The notes: generated by a model not told the origin, from the sequence alone. A DNA stretch of 19,295 bases from Verrucomicrobia bacterium UBA4286 (GCA_002395905.1 DGVK01000056.1:1-19295); one strand, 5' to 3'. Shown: positions 8,131 through 15,219, numbered from the stretch's first letter. Program-made: numbers and translations.

Positions 8131-8480
8131 TACTTAGACTCCTTCCTTGCGTCGCTGAGAACGACCTTGCAGTGGCACATGCGGCGCGCTATGGGATGCG
8201 CCGAGCCGCGGGCCGTGGGCCAGTAGCGGCGCATGCGCACGGACTCGTCGAGCACACACAGCTTGACCGTGAGCTCTCCGGCGTTCTTGACGCCGTTGTT
8301 GTTGGCCGCGTTCGCGATCGCCGACAGAAGCGTCTTGCGGATTATCTCTGCTGCCTTCTTGGGCGAGAACTCGACGACTTTGAGCGCGTCGGCCGCCTTG
8401 AGGCCCTGGCATGCGCGGCACAGGGGACGGCCCTTGAAGGCCGACATGCGCGCGTTGCGGGTGATTGCAGTCACTTCCAT
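8130..8480 (-). CDS. rplV: 50S ribosomal protein L22
   Basis: 50S protein whose long beta-hairpin lines the exit tunnel. The 116-residue sequence shows [21 protein letters not shown] (key residues about 41-61) and the tunnel hairpin motif [20 protein letters not shown] around 82-101. The N-terminus has an uncommon Cys pair in [12 protein letters not shown] at 8480 lies 12 nt after rpsS. Confidence 0.97.
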   Translation of the reverse strand: MEVTAITRNARMSAFKGRPLCRACQGLKAADALKVVEFSPKKAAEIIRKTLLSAIANAANNNGVKNAGELTVKLCVLDESVRMRRYWPTARGSAHPIARRMCHCKVVLSDARKESK

Positions 8481-8492
8481 TGCCTGTTTCCC

Positions 8493-8774
8493 TTACTTCT
8501 TCTCGACCTTGGCGGCGGAGTTGCCGTGCGACTTGAACGTGCGCGTGGGGGCGAACTCGCCGAGCCTGTGGCCGACCATGTTTTCAGTGATGAAGATCGG
8601 CAGGTGCTGCCGTCCGTTGTGAATCGCGAACGTCAGACCGACGAACTCGGGCAGAACCATCGAACGACGGCTCCACGTCTTGATCGGCTGCTTCTTACCG
8701 CTAGCCTGCATCTTCTCGACCTTGCGGAGGAGGCTATCCTCCACGTACGGTCCCTTCTTGAGAGAACGCGACAT
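8493..8774 (-). CDS. rpsS: 30S ribosomal protein S19
   Basis: 30S head protein that contacts S13 and the tRNA region. The 93-residue product starts [20 protein letters not shown] and has [20 protein letters not shown] and the S19 signature [17 protein letters not shown]. Length and start are standard. ATG at 8774 lies 3 nt after rplB. Confidence 0.98.
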   Translation of the reverse strand: MSRSLKKGPYVEDSLLRKVEKMQASGKKQPIKTWSRRSMVLPEFVGLTFAIHNGRQHLPIFITENMVGHRLGEFAPTRTFKSHGNSAAKVEKK

Positions 8775-8777
8775 GTC

Positions 8778-9602
8778 TTACTTCCTCCTCTTGACTATGA
8801 TCTTGTCGGACGCCTTGCGCTTCGCGCGGGTCTTGCCGCCCTTGGCGAGCTGACCCCACGGAGAACGCGGATGCGAACCGCCGCTCGTGCGGCCTTCACC
8901 GCCGCCCATCGGGTGATCGACAGGGTTCATCGCAACGCCGCGAACCGTCGGACGGATGCCGAGATAGCGCTTGCGGCCGGCCTTGCCGAGCTTGATCGAG
9001 CCCCAGTCCTTGTTGCCGACCGAGCCGACGCACGCGAGGCAGCGGCCGTCGAACATGCGAACTTCGCCCGAAGGCATCTTGAGCGTCACCACGTTGCCGT
9101 CGCGAGCCATGATCTGGCAGGAGTTGCCGGCCGAACGGCCGACCTTCGCCCCCTGGCCGGGAACGAGCTCGATCGCGTGCACGAACATGCCGAGCGGAAT
9201 CTGCGCGAGAGGCAGGCAGTTGCCGACCGTCGCCTCGGCCTTAGGCCCGTTCATGACCTTCATGCCGGGCTTGAGACCTTCCGGCGCGAGCACATAGTTA
9301 AGCTCGCCGTCGGCGTACTCAAGAAGCGCGAGGTAGGCGCTGCGCGTAGGATCGTATGCGATGTCCTTGACCGTCGCCTCGACGCCATGCTTGACGCGCT
9401 TGAAGTCGACGATACGCATGCGCTGCTTGACGCCGCCGCCGCGGTGGCGGGTCGAGATGTGGCCCTGGTTGTCGCGGCCGGCCGTCTTGCGGACGGCCTT
9501 GGTGAGCCTCTTGACGGGACGCTTCTCGGTTATCTCCTCGAACGTCGCGGACTGGCGGAAGCGCATTCCCTGCGACCGAGGCTTGTATGATTTGAGTGCC
9601 AT
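8778..9602 (-). CDS. rplB: 50S ribosomal protein L2
   Basis: Large-subunit protein essential for subunit joining and the peptidyl-transferase region. The 274-residue length is typical. Motifs include the N-terminal RNA-binding fold (HISTRHRGGGVKQRMRIVDF near 49-68) and the C-terminal signature MNPVDHPMGGGEGRTSGG. Many bacteria have NPVDHPHGGGEGR, so the second histidine is Met here, while the histidine of DHP is kept. ATG at 9602 lies 14 nt after rplW. Confidence 0.98.
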   Translation of the reverse strand: MALKSYKPRSQGMRFRQSATFEEITEKRPVKRLTKAVRKTAGRDNQGHISTRHRGGGVKQRMRIVDFKRVKHGVEATVKDIAYDPTRSAYLALLEYADGELNYVLAPEGLKPGMKVMNGPKAEATVGNCLPLAQIPLGMFVHAIELVPGQGAKVGRSAGNSCQIMARDGNVVTLKMPSGEVRMFDGRCLACVGSVGNKDWGSIKLGKAGRKRYLGIRPTVRGVAMNPVDHPMGGGEGRTSGGSHPRSPWGQLAKGGKTRAKRKASDKIIVKRRK

Positions 9603-9616
9603 AGATCCTTGTCTCC

Positions 9617-9919
9617 TTATGCGAGCTCGATGCGCTCGCCGGCCCTTACGGTGACGGCCGCCTTCTTCCAGGTCGGCTCGACCGTCGTGCGGCGGGTGCC
9701 GCGGATGTACTTCACGCCGCCCTTCATGTTGGCGGTGCGGACCGCGAGAACGTGCACGCCGAAAGCCTTCTCGACCTCGGCGGCGATCTGCGGTTTGCGC
9801 GCGTCGGGCGCGACCTTGAGGAGGTAGCGGTTCTCAAGCGCGAGCCTGCCGCCCTTCTCGGTGATGAGCACGTCGAGGAGGATCCCGTTCGACTTCTCTT
9901 TGAGTTCTGCTCTTGTCAT
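9617..9919 (-). CDS. rplW: 50S ribosomal protein L23
   Basis: Tunnel-exit protein that docks trigger factor and SRP. The 100-residue product has [20 protein letters not shown] (about 17-36), then a central [20 protein letters not shown] helix-strand and a basic loop [12 protein letters not shown]. About ten residues precede the usual start of the fold. ATG at 9919 has GGAAGGAAT upstream. L23 normally packs beside L29 at the exit, and L29 is not encoded in this cluster. Confidence 0.97.
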   Translation of the reverse strand: MTRAELKEKSNGILLDVLITEKGGRLALENRYLLKVAPDARKPQIAAEVEKAFGVHVLAVRTANMKGGVKYIRGTRRTTVEPTWKKAAVTVRAGERIELA

Positions 9920-9934
9920 TTGAGGATTCCTTCC

Positions 9935-10528
9935 TTACTTGGCCAGGCGCGCGACGAGCGCGTCGAAACCGGCCTTGTCGCAGACGAGCTTGCGGTTCGC
10001 GAGAACCGAGTACACGTCAAGCGCCTGCGCCGTGCAGTAATCGATGCGAGGCAGATTGCTGGTGACGAGGACGACCGTGTCGTCGACGTCCTTCTGGACG
10101 ATGCACGCGGTGCGGTCCACACCGAGCGTCTTGAGAAGACCCGCCATGAGCTTGGTCTTGGGCGCCTCGAACTTGAACTCGTCGACCACGATCACGTCGC
10201 CGGCGACGATCTTGTCGGAAAGCGCACGCGCGAACGCGAGCTTCATGACCTTCTTGTTGACCTTCTGCACGAAGCTGCGCGGCCTGGGCCCGTGCGCCAC
10301 GCCGCCGCCGCGCCACACCGGGCTCTGGCGGAAGCCTGCGCGGGCGTTGCCAGTGCCCTTCTGCTTCCAGGGCTTCTTGTTGGAACCGGCGACCTCGCCC
10401 TTGCCCTTCGTGCTGGCGGTGCCAGCGCGCATGGCGTTGCGAATCGCAGTGACCGCGTCCTTCACGGCCTGCTCGCCCTTGTCGAGAGTCAGCTGCGACT
10501 GGTCGACGTTGACTTCAATCTTCTGCAT
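9935..10528 (-). CDS. rplD: 50S ribosomal protein L4
   Basis: 50S protein with a tunnel-lining loop. In E. coli it also represses its own S10 operon through the leader RNA. The 197-residue sequence shows the loop motif [19 protein letters not shown] (about 52-70), the basic stretch [11 protein letters not shown], and the C-terminal LVARLAK. ATG at 10528 lies 3 nt after rplC. Whether it binds the structured leader at 11572-11846 is untested. Confidence 0.98.
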   Translation of the reverse strand: MQKIEVNVDQSQLTLDKGEQAVKDAVTAIRNAMRAGTASTKGKGEVAGSNKKPWKQKGTGNARAGFRQSPVWRGGGVAHGPRPRSFVQKVNKKVMKLAFARALSDKIVAGDVIVVDEFKFEAPKTKLMAGLLKTLGVDRTACIVQKDVDDTVVLVTSNLPRIDYCTAQALDVYSVLANRKLVCDKAGFDALVARLAK

Positions 10529-10531
10529 GGC

Positions 10532-11251
10532 TTACTTCGCCCCCTTCTTCGCCTTCGCGGCGATCGCGTTGTTCTTGAGGGACTTCCTGACGATCACAAC
10601 GCCGTTGCGGCAGCCGGGAATGGAGCCCTTGACGAGAAGCGCGTTGTCCTCGGGGCGTATCTGCACGATCTCGAGATTCGGGATGGTGCGGTTGACGTCG
10701 CCCATGTGGCCGGGCATCTTCTTGCCCTTCTCGATCCAGCCGGGGAGGTCGCGCGCCGCGAGACCGCCCGTGCGGCGCTTGGAGTGGCCGCCGTGGGTCA
10801 TGTTGCCGCCCGCGAAGTTGTAGCGCTTGAGAACGCCCGCGAAACCGCGGCCCTTCGTGACGCCCGTCACATCGACGTACTTGACGCCCTCGAAGTTCTT
10901 GACCGTGAGCACGTCGCCGACCTTGACCTCTTCACCGGCCTCGGGAGCGAACTCCTTGAGAACCTTCACGCCGGTCGTGAGACCGCCGGTCTTCGTGAGG
11001 TGGCCGCTCTCGGCCTTGGTCATGCGGTTGCGCGCGCGGCGGCCGCCGTGAGCCTCCTTGTCGGCCTCGGGATCCTTCCACAGCTTCTGCACGCCCCAGC
11101 CGAGCTGGGCCGCGACGTAGCCGTCGTTATCGAGGGTCTTCATCTGGACGACCGGGCACGGACCGACTTCGATGACGGTAACGCAAGTGCGCTTGCCGTC
11201 CGCGTCGTAGACCTGGGTCATCCCGACCTTCTTGCCTATCAAACCTTCCAT
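10532..11251 (-). CDS. rplC: 50S ribosomal protein L3
   Basis: Assembly-initiator protein reaching the peptidyl-transferase centre. The 239-residue product begins [20 protein letters not shown] and carries the L3 signature [17 protein letters not shown] followed by [12 protein letters not shown]. It is about 30 residues longer than E. coli L3, with extra sequence around residues 55-85 and a Lys/Ala-rich C-terminus. ATG at 11251 lies 11 nt after rpsJ. Confidence 0.98.
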   Translation of the reverse strand: MEGLIGKKVGMTQVYDADGKRTCVTVIEVGPCPVVQMKTLDNDGYVAAQLGWGVQKLWKDPEADKEAHGGRRARNRMTKAESGHLTKTGGLTTGVKVLKEFAPEAGEEVKVGDVLTVKNFEGVKYVDVTGVTKGRGFAGVLKRYNFAGGNMTHGGHSKRRTGGLAARDLPGWIEKGKKMPGHMGDVNRTIPNLEIVQIRPEDNALLVKGSIPGCRNGVVIVRKSLKNNAIAAKAKKGAK

Positions 11252-11262
11252 CTTCGCCCTCC

Positions 11263-11571
11263 TCAGACCTTGATGGTGATGTCGACGCCCGCAGGAAGGT
11301 TGAGCTTCTTGAGCTCGTCGATCGTCTGCGCGGTCGGATTTACGATGTCGAGAAGGCGCTTGTGCGTGCGCATCTCGAACTGGTCCATGGACTTCTTGTC
11401 GACGTTCGGCGAACGGTTCACCGTGAAACGCTCGACGCGGGTAGGCAGCGGGATCGGCCCGACCACCTGCGCACCCGTTCCCCTCGCGGTGTCGATGATT
11501 CCACCGACAGCCTGGTCAAGCACACGGTGATCGTATGCCTGGAGGCGGATGCGTACTCTCTGCTGTTGCAT
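11263..11571 (-). CDS. rpsJ: 30S ribosomal protein S10
   Basis: 30S head protein (NusE), which in E. coli also joins NusB in antitermination complexes. The 102-residue sequence starts [20 protein letters not shown] and has the family motif [20 protein letters not shown] (about 36-55) and [15 protein letters not shown]. It is the first gene of the ribosomal operon. ATG at 11571 is preceded by AAAAAGGAAAGAAGA, a purine-rich SD region, at the end of a leader of about 275 nt. Confidence 0.98.
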   Translation of the reverse strand: MQQQRVRIRLQAYDHRVLDQAVGGIIDTARGTGAQVVGPIPLPTRVERFTVNRSPNVDKKSMDQFEMRTHKRLLDIVNPTAQTIDELKKLNLPAGVDITIKV

Positions 11572-11846
11572 TCTTCTTTCCTTTTTCTGTTTCAGTTTCG
11601 GCTCGGACGTCGCCGCCCTCGCCCCTCGTTGACCTGGGCGTCAACGGTCGCGAAATCCGCGCTCACGGTCGAGCCGTGTCGGCGCGGGAGGCCCTTTGCG
11701 GCGCCTCGCTCGCGACTGGGTTTCAGCCCAGTTTCCCCGCAAAAACAAGGCTCGCGGTTGCATTGCAGCCGCGAGCGTTTCAACTCTGCGGCCACGACGC
11801 GACGGGTAAGACTCGCCCGTATCGCGACCCCTCTTCTTGCGAAGAT
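11572..11846 (-). promoter_or_regulatory. Structured 5' leader of the S10 operon
   Basis: This untranslated region lies between the predicted start site (about 11846) and rpsJ. On the minus strand it contains at least five stem-loops: 11826-11798 (CGCG-ACGGG paired with CCCGT-CGCG, 2-nt bulge), 11776-11750 (terminator-like), 11732-11715 (ACTGGG/CCCAGT), 11678-11664 (CACGG/CCGTG) and 11645-11628 (GTTGAC/GTCAAC). No supported ORF lies here. The position matches the E. coli S10 leader, which L4 controls. The sequence is not recognisably homologous, so regulation by L4 is an inference. Confidence 0.6.
11741..11776 (-). terminator. Attenuator-like hairpin in the S10 leader
   Basis: GCTCGCGG and CCGCGAGC pair, extended inward by a C/A mismatch and TGC/GCA around an AAT loop. 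The minus strand then reads CTTGTTTTT. This is an intrinsic-terminator layout about 180 nt upstream of rpsJ. Downstream, CGCGAGCG (11714-11707) could pair instead with the 5' arm CGCTCGCG, giving a possible antiterminator. Confidence 0.55.
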
Positions 11847-11852
11847 TGGTGT

Positions 11853-11882
11853 ATTATATCATAAATCGGCGCATCAGCGCAA
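11853..11882 (-). promoter_or_regulatory. Promoter of the S10 ribosomal operon
   Basis: The minus strand reads TTGCGC (11882-11877), an 18-bp spacer, then TATAAT (11858-11853). The three bases before the -10 are TGA, so it is an extended -10. The predicted start is near 11846, leaving a long leader before rpsJ. Two copies of a 13-bp G-tract repeat sit immediately upstream. Confidence 0.75.
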
Positions 11883-11908
11883 GGGGGGTAAATGAGGGGG
11901 GTAAATGA
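11883..11908. repeat. 13-bp perfect tandem repeat next to the S10 promoter
   Basis: GGGGGGTAAATGA occurs twice in direct succession (11883-11895 and 11896-11908), abutting the -35 element. A partly matching inverted copy (ATATCCCCCCTTTGC) lies at about 11923-11937. The position suggests an activator site or a slippage-prone spacer, but nothing in the sequence decides this. Confidence 0.7.
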
Positions 11909-12107
11909 GGTCGTCTGCCGGAATATCCCCCCTTTGCAAAAGTCTGTCGGCATTAATTATACGATAAGCCGCTAAACCACGCCGACATATGGTGCCGGGC
12001 ACGGCAGGACTTGCACACCTACCCACCGCGATGCACCGCTGCTGCCGCAGGGCAGTCGCCCTCATATCGGCGCTTGAGGACGCGCTCCTCGGCAGGTGCA
12101 ACACAAT
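11909..12107. other. Non-coding stretch, no supported gene
   Basis: A 76-codon minus frame covers 11874-12104 but shows no family pattern, has no SD and runs into the S10 promoter region. A lone TATAAT (11961-11956, minus) lacks TGN and a -35. A segment ending CCGGCACCA on the minus strand (about 11990) resembles a tRNA 3' end but does not fold as one. Nothing else is visible here. Confidence 0.5.
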
Positions 12108-12252
12108 AAGGTCTGACGATACTAATAAAAAGGTCAGACCTTTTTAACAATATCGTCAGACCTTTTTTATTAAATGGTCAGACCTTTTTATATAAAAGGT
12201 CAGACCTTATTTATCAAAAGGTCAGACCTTATGCTGTAAAAGGTCAGACCTT
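12108..12252. repeat. Seven palindromic sites with exact 22-bp spacing
   Basis: The core GGTCAGACC (odd palindrome GGTC-A-GACC) begins at 12132, 12176, 12198, 12220 and 12242. One-base variants sit at 12110 (GGTCTGACG) and 12154 (CGTCAGACC). All seven starts are exactly 22 bp apart. The 13-bp spacers are almost pure A/T and differ in sequence, although many are T-rich at the start and A-rich at the end, which extends the palindrome (for example AAAAAGGTCAGACCTTTTT). The array lies between the 3' end of holA and the S10 promoter, as an AT-rich island in GC-rich DNA. A phased protein-binding array is the simplest reading. Arrayed terminator-like hairpins are the main alternative. Confidence 0.9.
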
Positions 12253-12339
12253 TTTGCAGGCTTCCCTGCACCCGAAGGCCGCCACCCCCGCAGACTAGGC
12301 AGAGCATGGGCCAGATTGGATTTGCGGTCGACAGGCGGT

Positions 12340-13356
12340 TCAGGCGCGGCGGTGCGGGCGCATCACGCGCACAAGCTCGGTAGTAACGAGTATTTCGGTC
12401 GAGCCGGACGACGAAACGGCCTTTTCTCTCAGCGACATGAACCTGTGCCATGCCGAGCGCAGTTCGAGAAGGCTCCACTTTTCAAGGAACCCTTTCTGCT
12501 TTTTCACAGCCCAGGGGCTCATGCCCTCGGTCGCCGCCGCCTCGCGCCCATGCGCCTGCGCGTCCTTCTGTTCGGCCATCTGCCGGAAGAACTTTTCGAG
12601 GACCGTCGTCATGAACACAGGGAAACCGCCGTCGCCCTCGAAAGTCCTAAGCGCCATGAGCGCCGCGTCTATGTCCCGCGAACCGACAGCGTCGGTTACC
12701 GCCCACGGCGCAGGATCGACCCCGACCCCCTGGGACGTCACCTCCGCGACATCCGCCGCGGTCACAGTGTGGTTCTCAGGCCCCAGATAGTCGCGCATCT
12801 TCCCGAGCTCGCTCATGAGCGAACGCGCATCAACGCCGACGCGCGCGACGAACGCCTCAAGCGCGCCGCGCTCGAACTTCAGATTCATGTCTCGCGCCGC
12901 CTCTTCGACGCGTCCCGCCGCGGCACGCGCGGCCTCCCACGGTTTGCCGGACGAAAGCGACACAACCTCGGCCGCCGTCTTGAGCGTCTTGGCGACGATC
13001 GACGTCATCAATAGCCGCGGCCCCGAAAGAATGAAGTGCTGGTTCTCCGGCAGCCGACCGGACGCCAGCTTCTTCGCGAACTTCTCCAGCCCGGCTTTCA
13101 CCGCCGCAGAAGCGCCCTTCCCGCCGGACTGCGGCAGGAAGTGGACGTTCTTCCACCAGGTGACCTTGCGCGGCTCCAGGAAAGGCGGCGTCGAGAAACT
13201 CGCGTCCGCCTCGCGCAGATCCGCGAGCTGGAGATCCTCGTTCGTCGAGTTGAGCGAGTCGATCGTCTCAAGGCCCTGTCCGTCGCCGACTATGCGCTTC
13301 ACCGTCTCGCCGACGAGGTAGTCGTCTTCACCTATTATTACATGCAAGTTTGCCAT
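12340..13356 (-). CDS. holA: DNA polymerase III, delta subunit
   Basis: Clamp-loader subunit that opens the sliding clamp during replication. The 338-residue product starts MANLHVIIGEDDYLVGETVK, the usual GxDxYL region, and keeps the family layout: an N-terminal Rossmann-like part with SFSTPPFLEPRKVTWWKNVH (residues 53-72), a middle region (GVDARSLMSELGKMRDYLG), and a C-terminal helical domain (VFMTTVLEKFFRQMAEQ). ATG at 13356 overlaps the end of lgt by 29 bp. No clear SD is seen, so translation is probably coupled to lgt. It is the last gene of the unit starting at 15114. No conventional terminator follows, and the 22-bp array begins about 90 bp downstream. Confidence 0.93.
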   Translation of the reverse strand: MANLHVIIGEDDYLVGETVKRIVGDGQGLETIDSLNSTNEDLQLADLREADASFSTPPFLEPRKVTWWKNVHFLPQSGGKGASAAVKAGLEKFAKKLASGRLPENQHFILSGPRLLMTSIVAKTLKTAAEVVSLSSGKPWEAARAAAGRVEEAARDMNLKFERGALEAFVARVGVDARSLMSELGKMRDYLGPENHTVTAADVAEVTSQGVGVDPAPWAVTDAVGSRDIDAALMALRTFEGDGGFPVFMTTVLEKFFRQMAEQKDAQAHGREAAATEGMSPWAVKKQKGFLEKWSLLELRSAWHRFMSLREKAVSSSGSTEILVTTELVRVMRPHRRA

Positions 13357-14110
13357 ATGCGAGAAACGCCGCGCCGAGCATAACCGCCGCGAGCGAGATT
13401 GTCTGGCTTATGCTTAACGGCCCCACAGCCGCGCGCGGGTCGCCGCGCAGATATTCCATGGCGAAGCGCAGAACGCCGTAGCCGACGAGATATAGACCGG
13501 CCGTGTGGCGCCGCCAGCGGCGGTATGCCGCAAGAAGCGCCGCGAAAAGGACGAGCAGCGCCGCCGCCTCGAAAAGCTGCGTCGGCAGGACAGGCAGCGA
13601 ACGTGCGGCGGAGGGCGTTACAAGCCCGGCGGAAATCTGCTCGTACCACGCGGGCGAGTGCGACGGGAACGACACCGCGAGAGGGGACGACGAGAGTCTC
13701 CCGTAGCAGCACCCGTAAAAGAAGCAACCTATCCGTCCGCACGCATGGCCGAGCGGAACAAGAACGCAGAGAAGGTCCGCCAGAGCGAGCGGACGCTCCT
13801 TCTTGAAAAAGCACCACGCGAAAAACACGATCACGGCAAGAATCAGCCCGCCGTAGAACATAAGCCCCCCCTGGTCGACGCGCAGGATGTCCATAGGCCG
13901 CGCGGCGAACTCGCTCTTCCAGTGCTCGATGACATAGGCCGCGCGGCTCCCGGCGACACCTGCGAGCATGAGCGAGATGAAGAGGTTCGAAAGGTCGCGG
14001 CGGCCGGAAAGCCTCTCGGCGAGATTCCAGCAGAGAAGGAAGCCGACGGCCATGCAGGCGCCGTAGGTGTGGATGTGGAGGAAGCCGATATCAACGAGGT
14101 CGGGAAACAC
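13328..14110 (-). CDS. lgt: Prolipoprotein diacylglyceryl transferase
   Basis: Inner-membrane enzyme that transfers diacylglycerol from phosphatidylglycerol to the lipobox cysteine of prelipoproteins. The 260-residue product has several hydrophobic segments and family motifs HTYG (14-17), GGLMFYGG (81-88), the Lgt signature HACGRIGCFFYGCCYG (122-137, with Arg126), PTQLFE (176-181) and RFAMEYLRGD (215-224). The signature is a cysteine-rich variant of GRxGNFxN. Translation starts at GTG 14110, with GGGGGTGA six bases upstream and the previous gene's stop inside that SD. It overlaps holA by 29 bp. Confidence 0.96.
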   Translation of the reverse strand: MFPDLVDIGFLHIHTYGACMAVGFLLCWNLAERLSGRRDLSNLFISLMLAGVAGSRAAYVIEHWKSEFAARPMDILRVDQGGLMFYGGLILAVIVFFAWCFFKKERPLALADLLCVLVPLGHACGRIGCFFYGCCYGRLSSSPLAVSFPSHSPAWYEQISAGLVTPSAARSLPVLPTQLFEAAALLVLFAALLAAYRRWRRHTAGLYLVGYGVLRFAMEYLRGDPRAAVGPLSISQTISLAAVMLGAAFLAYGKLACNNR

Positions 14111-14116
14111 GGCAGA

Positions 14117-14821
14117 TCACCCCCGCTTGAAAAGACCGATGAGCCACAGCGCGCCGCGCCATGCGAAGAGACCCGTGCCGACATAAGCCGAAACCGTCCG
14201 CGCCAGAAGCATCTCGCCAAGCTGCGGGAAACGGAGACGTGTCGTGCACGCCATCCATACAAGTATGAGCGCGACGTTGACAAGGTATATGAACACCCAG
14301 GAGAATATGCGGCCGTAGAGCTTTACGTCCGGCTGGCGCTGGGTAAGAGTCTCCAGAGTGAAAAGAAAGTGGAACGCCCATGTAAAGCCTATCAGGAACA
14401 TCCATAGCGGGAGGAAAGGCAGCGGACGCATGAACGCCGACGTTATGAGGGCGACCACCACCACGACGAAGGTGTAAAAAGGGAAGAAGTATGGCGCGAG
14501 CGTTATAAGGAAGTTTGACTTCGTGAGCTTGACACTCCCGCCGCTTTCGCTCACGCGGACGTCCGACGGTCTCGCGCCGAAGAGAAGCCCCCACAGGGCG
14601 TGGGTAAGCTCGTGGCCGAGGACGTACATTCTCACCGGATGGCTTATGGTCGTCCAGCACAGCGCGAACGCCGCCATGCCCGCGAGGAGGGAAACCGCCT
14701 CTACCGTAATTCCTCCGCCACCGCCGGCCGCGACGACAATGGCGTCGACAAGCGTCCTGGAAAAACCCCAGCACGCAGGCAGCAGCGCCAGCCCGAGCAG
14801 CCATCGAAGGAATCCGGCCAT
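14117..14821 (-). CDS. Membrane zinc-metalloprotease-like protein (HExxH)
   Basis: Integral membrane protein of 234 residues with about five or six hydrophobic segments (about 4-20, 24-56, 104-130, 136-157, 171-192, 208-231). HELTH (70-74) within MYVLGHELTHALWGLLFGA is a zinc-protease motif placed in a membrane setting, as in M50/site-2-type proteases. QRQPDVK (161-167) could supply a third acidic ligand. The usual M50 NxxPxxxLDGG motif is not clear, so activity is uncertain. The ATG at 14821 shares its A with the stop of the upstream gene (TGATG). A GTG one codon earlier is possible. It lies between an FtsB/DivIC-like gene and lgt, which points to an envelope role. No gene symbol is justified. 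Confidence 0.7.
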   Translation of the reverse strand: MAGFLRWLLGLALLPACWGFSRTLVDAIVVAAGGGGGITVEAVSLLAGMAAFALCWTTISHPVRMYVLGHELTHALWGLLFGARPSDVRVSESGGSVKLTKSNFLITLAPYFFPFYTFVVVVVALITSAFMRPLPFLPLWMFLIGFTWAFHFLFTLETLTQRQPDVKLYGRIFSWVFIYLVNVALILVWMACTTRLRFPQLGEMLLARTVSAYVGTGLFAWRGALWLIGLFKRG

Positions 14822-15114
14822 CACTTCTTGTCTTCGAAGATGAACACCAGTTCGCCCGGGAAGACGCGCCTGTTCTGGCGGGCGATGTGCTCGACGAAAT
14901 CAGGATCTGTCTTGAACCTGTTCTGATTTTCGAGAAGCTTCGCGATCTCTGCGCGCTTCAGCTCGATGCGTTCGGCCAGTTCGGCGTCCTGCCTCTTGAG
15001 CGACTGGCCTCGGCGGAACGTAGGCCAGGCGACAAGAAGCCCGCCCACCAGCACCGCCACGAGAAGCGTGAGCGCGAAGCCTTTCACGAACTTGTCTTTC
15101 CATCCGTCAGTCAT
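14821..15114 (-). CDS. FtsB/DivIC-type septum formation protein
   Basis: Small single-pass membrane protein of 97 residues. The N-terminus is short and charged, followed by a transmembrane segment at about 11-31, a coiled coil at about 35-66 (SLKRQDAELAERIELKRAEI), and a C-terminal motif PDFVEHIARQNRRVFPGELV (71-90). The last resembles the DivIC/FtsB pattern of an acidic residue, then ARxxLxxxxPGExV. Such proteins stabilise the division complex with FtsL and FtsQ. The ATG at 15114 is chosen because a TATAAT box ends 7 nt upstream; an earlier in-frame ATG at 15123 overlaps that box. No SD is present. It is the first gene of a four-gene unit with the protease-like gene, lgt and holA. Confidence 0.8.
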   Translation of the reverse strand: MTDGWKDKFVKGFALTLLVAVLVGGLLVAWPTFRRGQSLKRQDAELAERIELKRAEIAKLLENQNRFKTDPDFVEHIARQNRRVFPGELVFIFEDKK

Positions 15115-15121
15115 GGCGCAC

Positions 15122-15130
15122 ATTATACCA
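15122..15130 (-). promoter_or_regulatory. Extended -10 promoter of the FtsB-like/lgt/holA unit
   Basis: The minus strand reads TGGTATAAT, a perfect extended -10, followed by seven bases (GTGCGCC) and the ATG at 15114. No good -35 is seen at 16-18 bp. No SD is present, so a leaderless transcript is predicted. Confidence 0.72.
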
Positions 15131-15160
15131 AAAATTCGCGCGCAACGGGAAGAGGTCCGG

Positions 15161-15195
15161 TAAAGCAAACGGGCGATGGATCGCTCCACCGCCCG
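15161..15195 (-). terminator. Terminator of the secreted-protein gene
   Basis: CGGGCGGTGGA and TCCATCGCCCG form an 11-bp stem with one mismatch and a 4-nt loop (15195-15170). The minus strand then reads TTTGCTTTA. It lies 24 nt after the stop of the gene at 15220 and upstream of the next promoter. Confidence 0.75.
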
Positions 15196-15219
15196 CCTGA
15201 ACCAATCATCAGAGGCCGA

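Noticed and set aside
11951..11964. A second TATAAT (minus, 11961-11956) as another promoter
   Set aside because: It lacks TGN and a plausible -35, and no supported start follows it, unlike the five accepted promoters.
11985..12065. A minus-strand segment ending CCGTGCCCGGCACCA that looks like a tRNA 3' end
   Set aside because: No 5' acceptor strand complementary to the CCCGGC end exists at the right distance, the would-be T-stem does not pair, and no anticodon arm is visible. GTGCCGGGCAC is simply a small palindrome.
11874..12104. A 76-codon minus-strand open frame upstream of the S10 promoter
   Set aside because: It has no SD, no family-like pattern, and its 3' end runs through the promoter-proximal repeat. 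GC-rich DNA gives many such chance frames.
12108..12252. CRISPR array reading of the 22-bp repeats
   Set aside because: The repeat core is only about 9-13 bp with 9-13 bp low-complexity A/T spacers, far below CRISPR unit sizes, and no cas genes are near.
12108..12252. Replication origin with DnaA boxes
   Set aside because: Only one loose DnaA-box-like word (TTATCAAAA) is seen. dnaA and dnaN are not adjacent. An iteron-type role remains possible but is not supported by any second signal.
13505..14407. Plus-strand 300-codon open frame opposite lgt and the membrane protease-like gene
   Set aside because: The composition is highly charged and repetitive, as expected from the complement of hydrophobic membrane-protein codons. 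The minus-strand genes have clear motifs.
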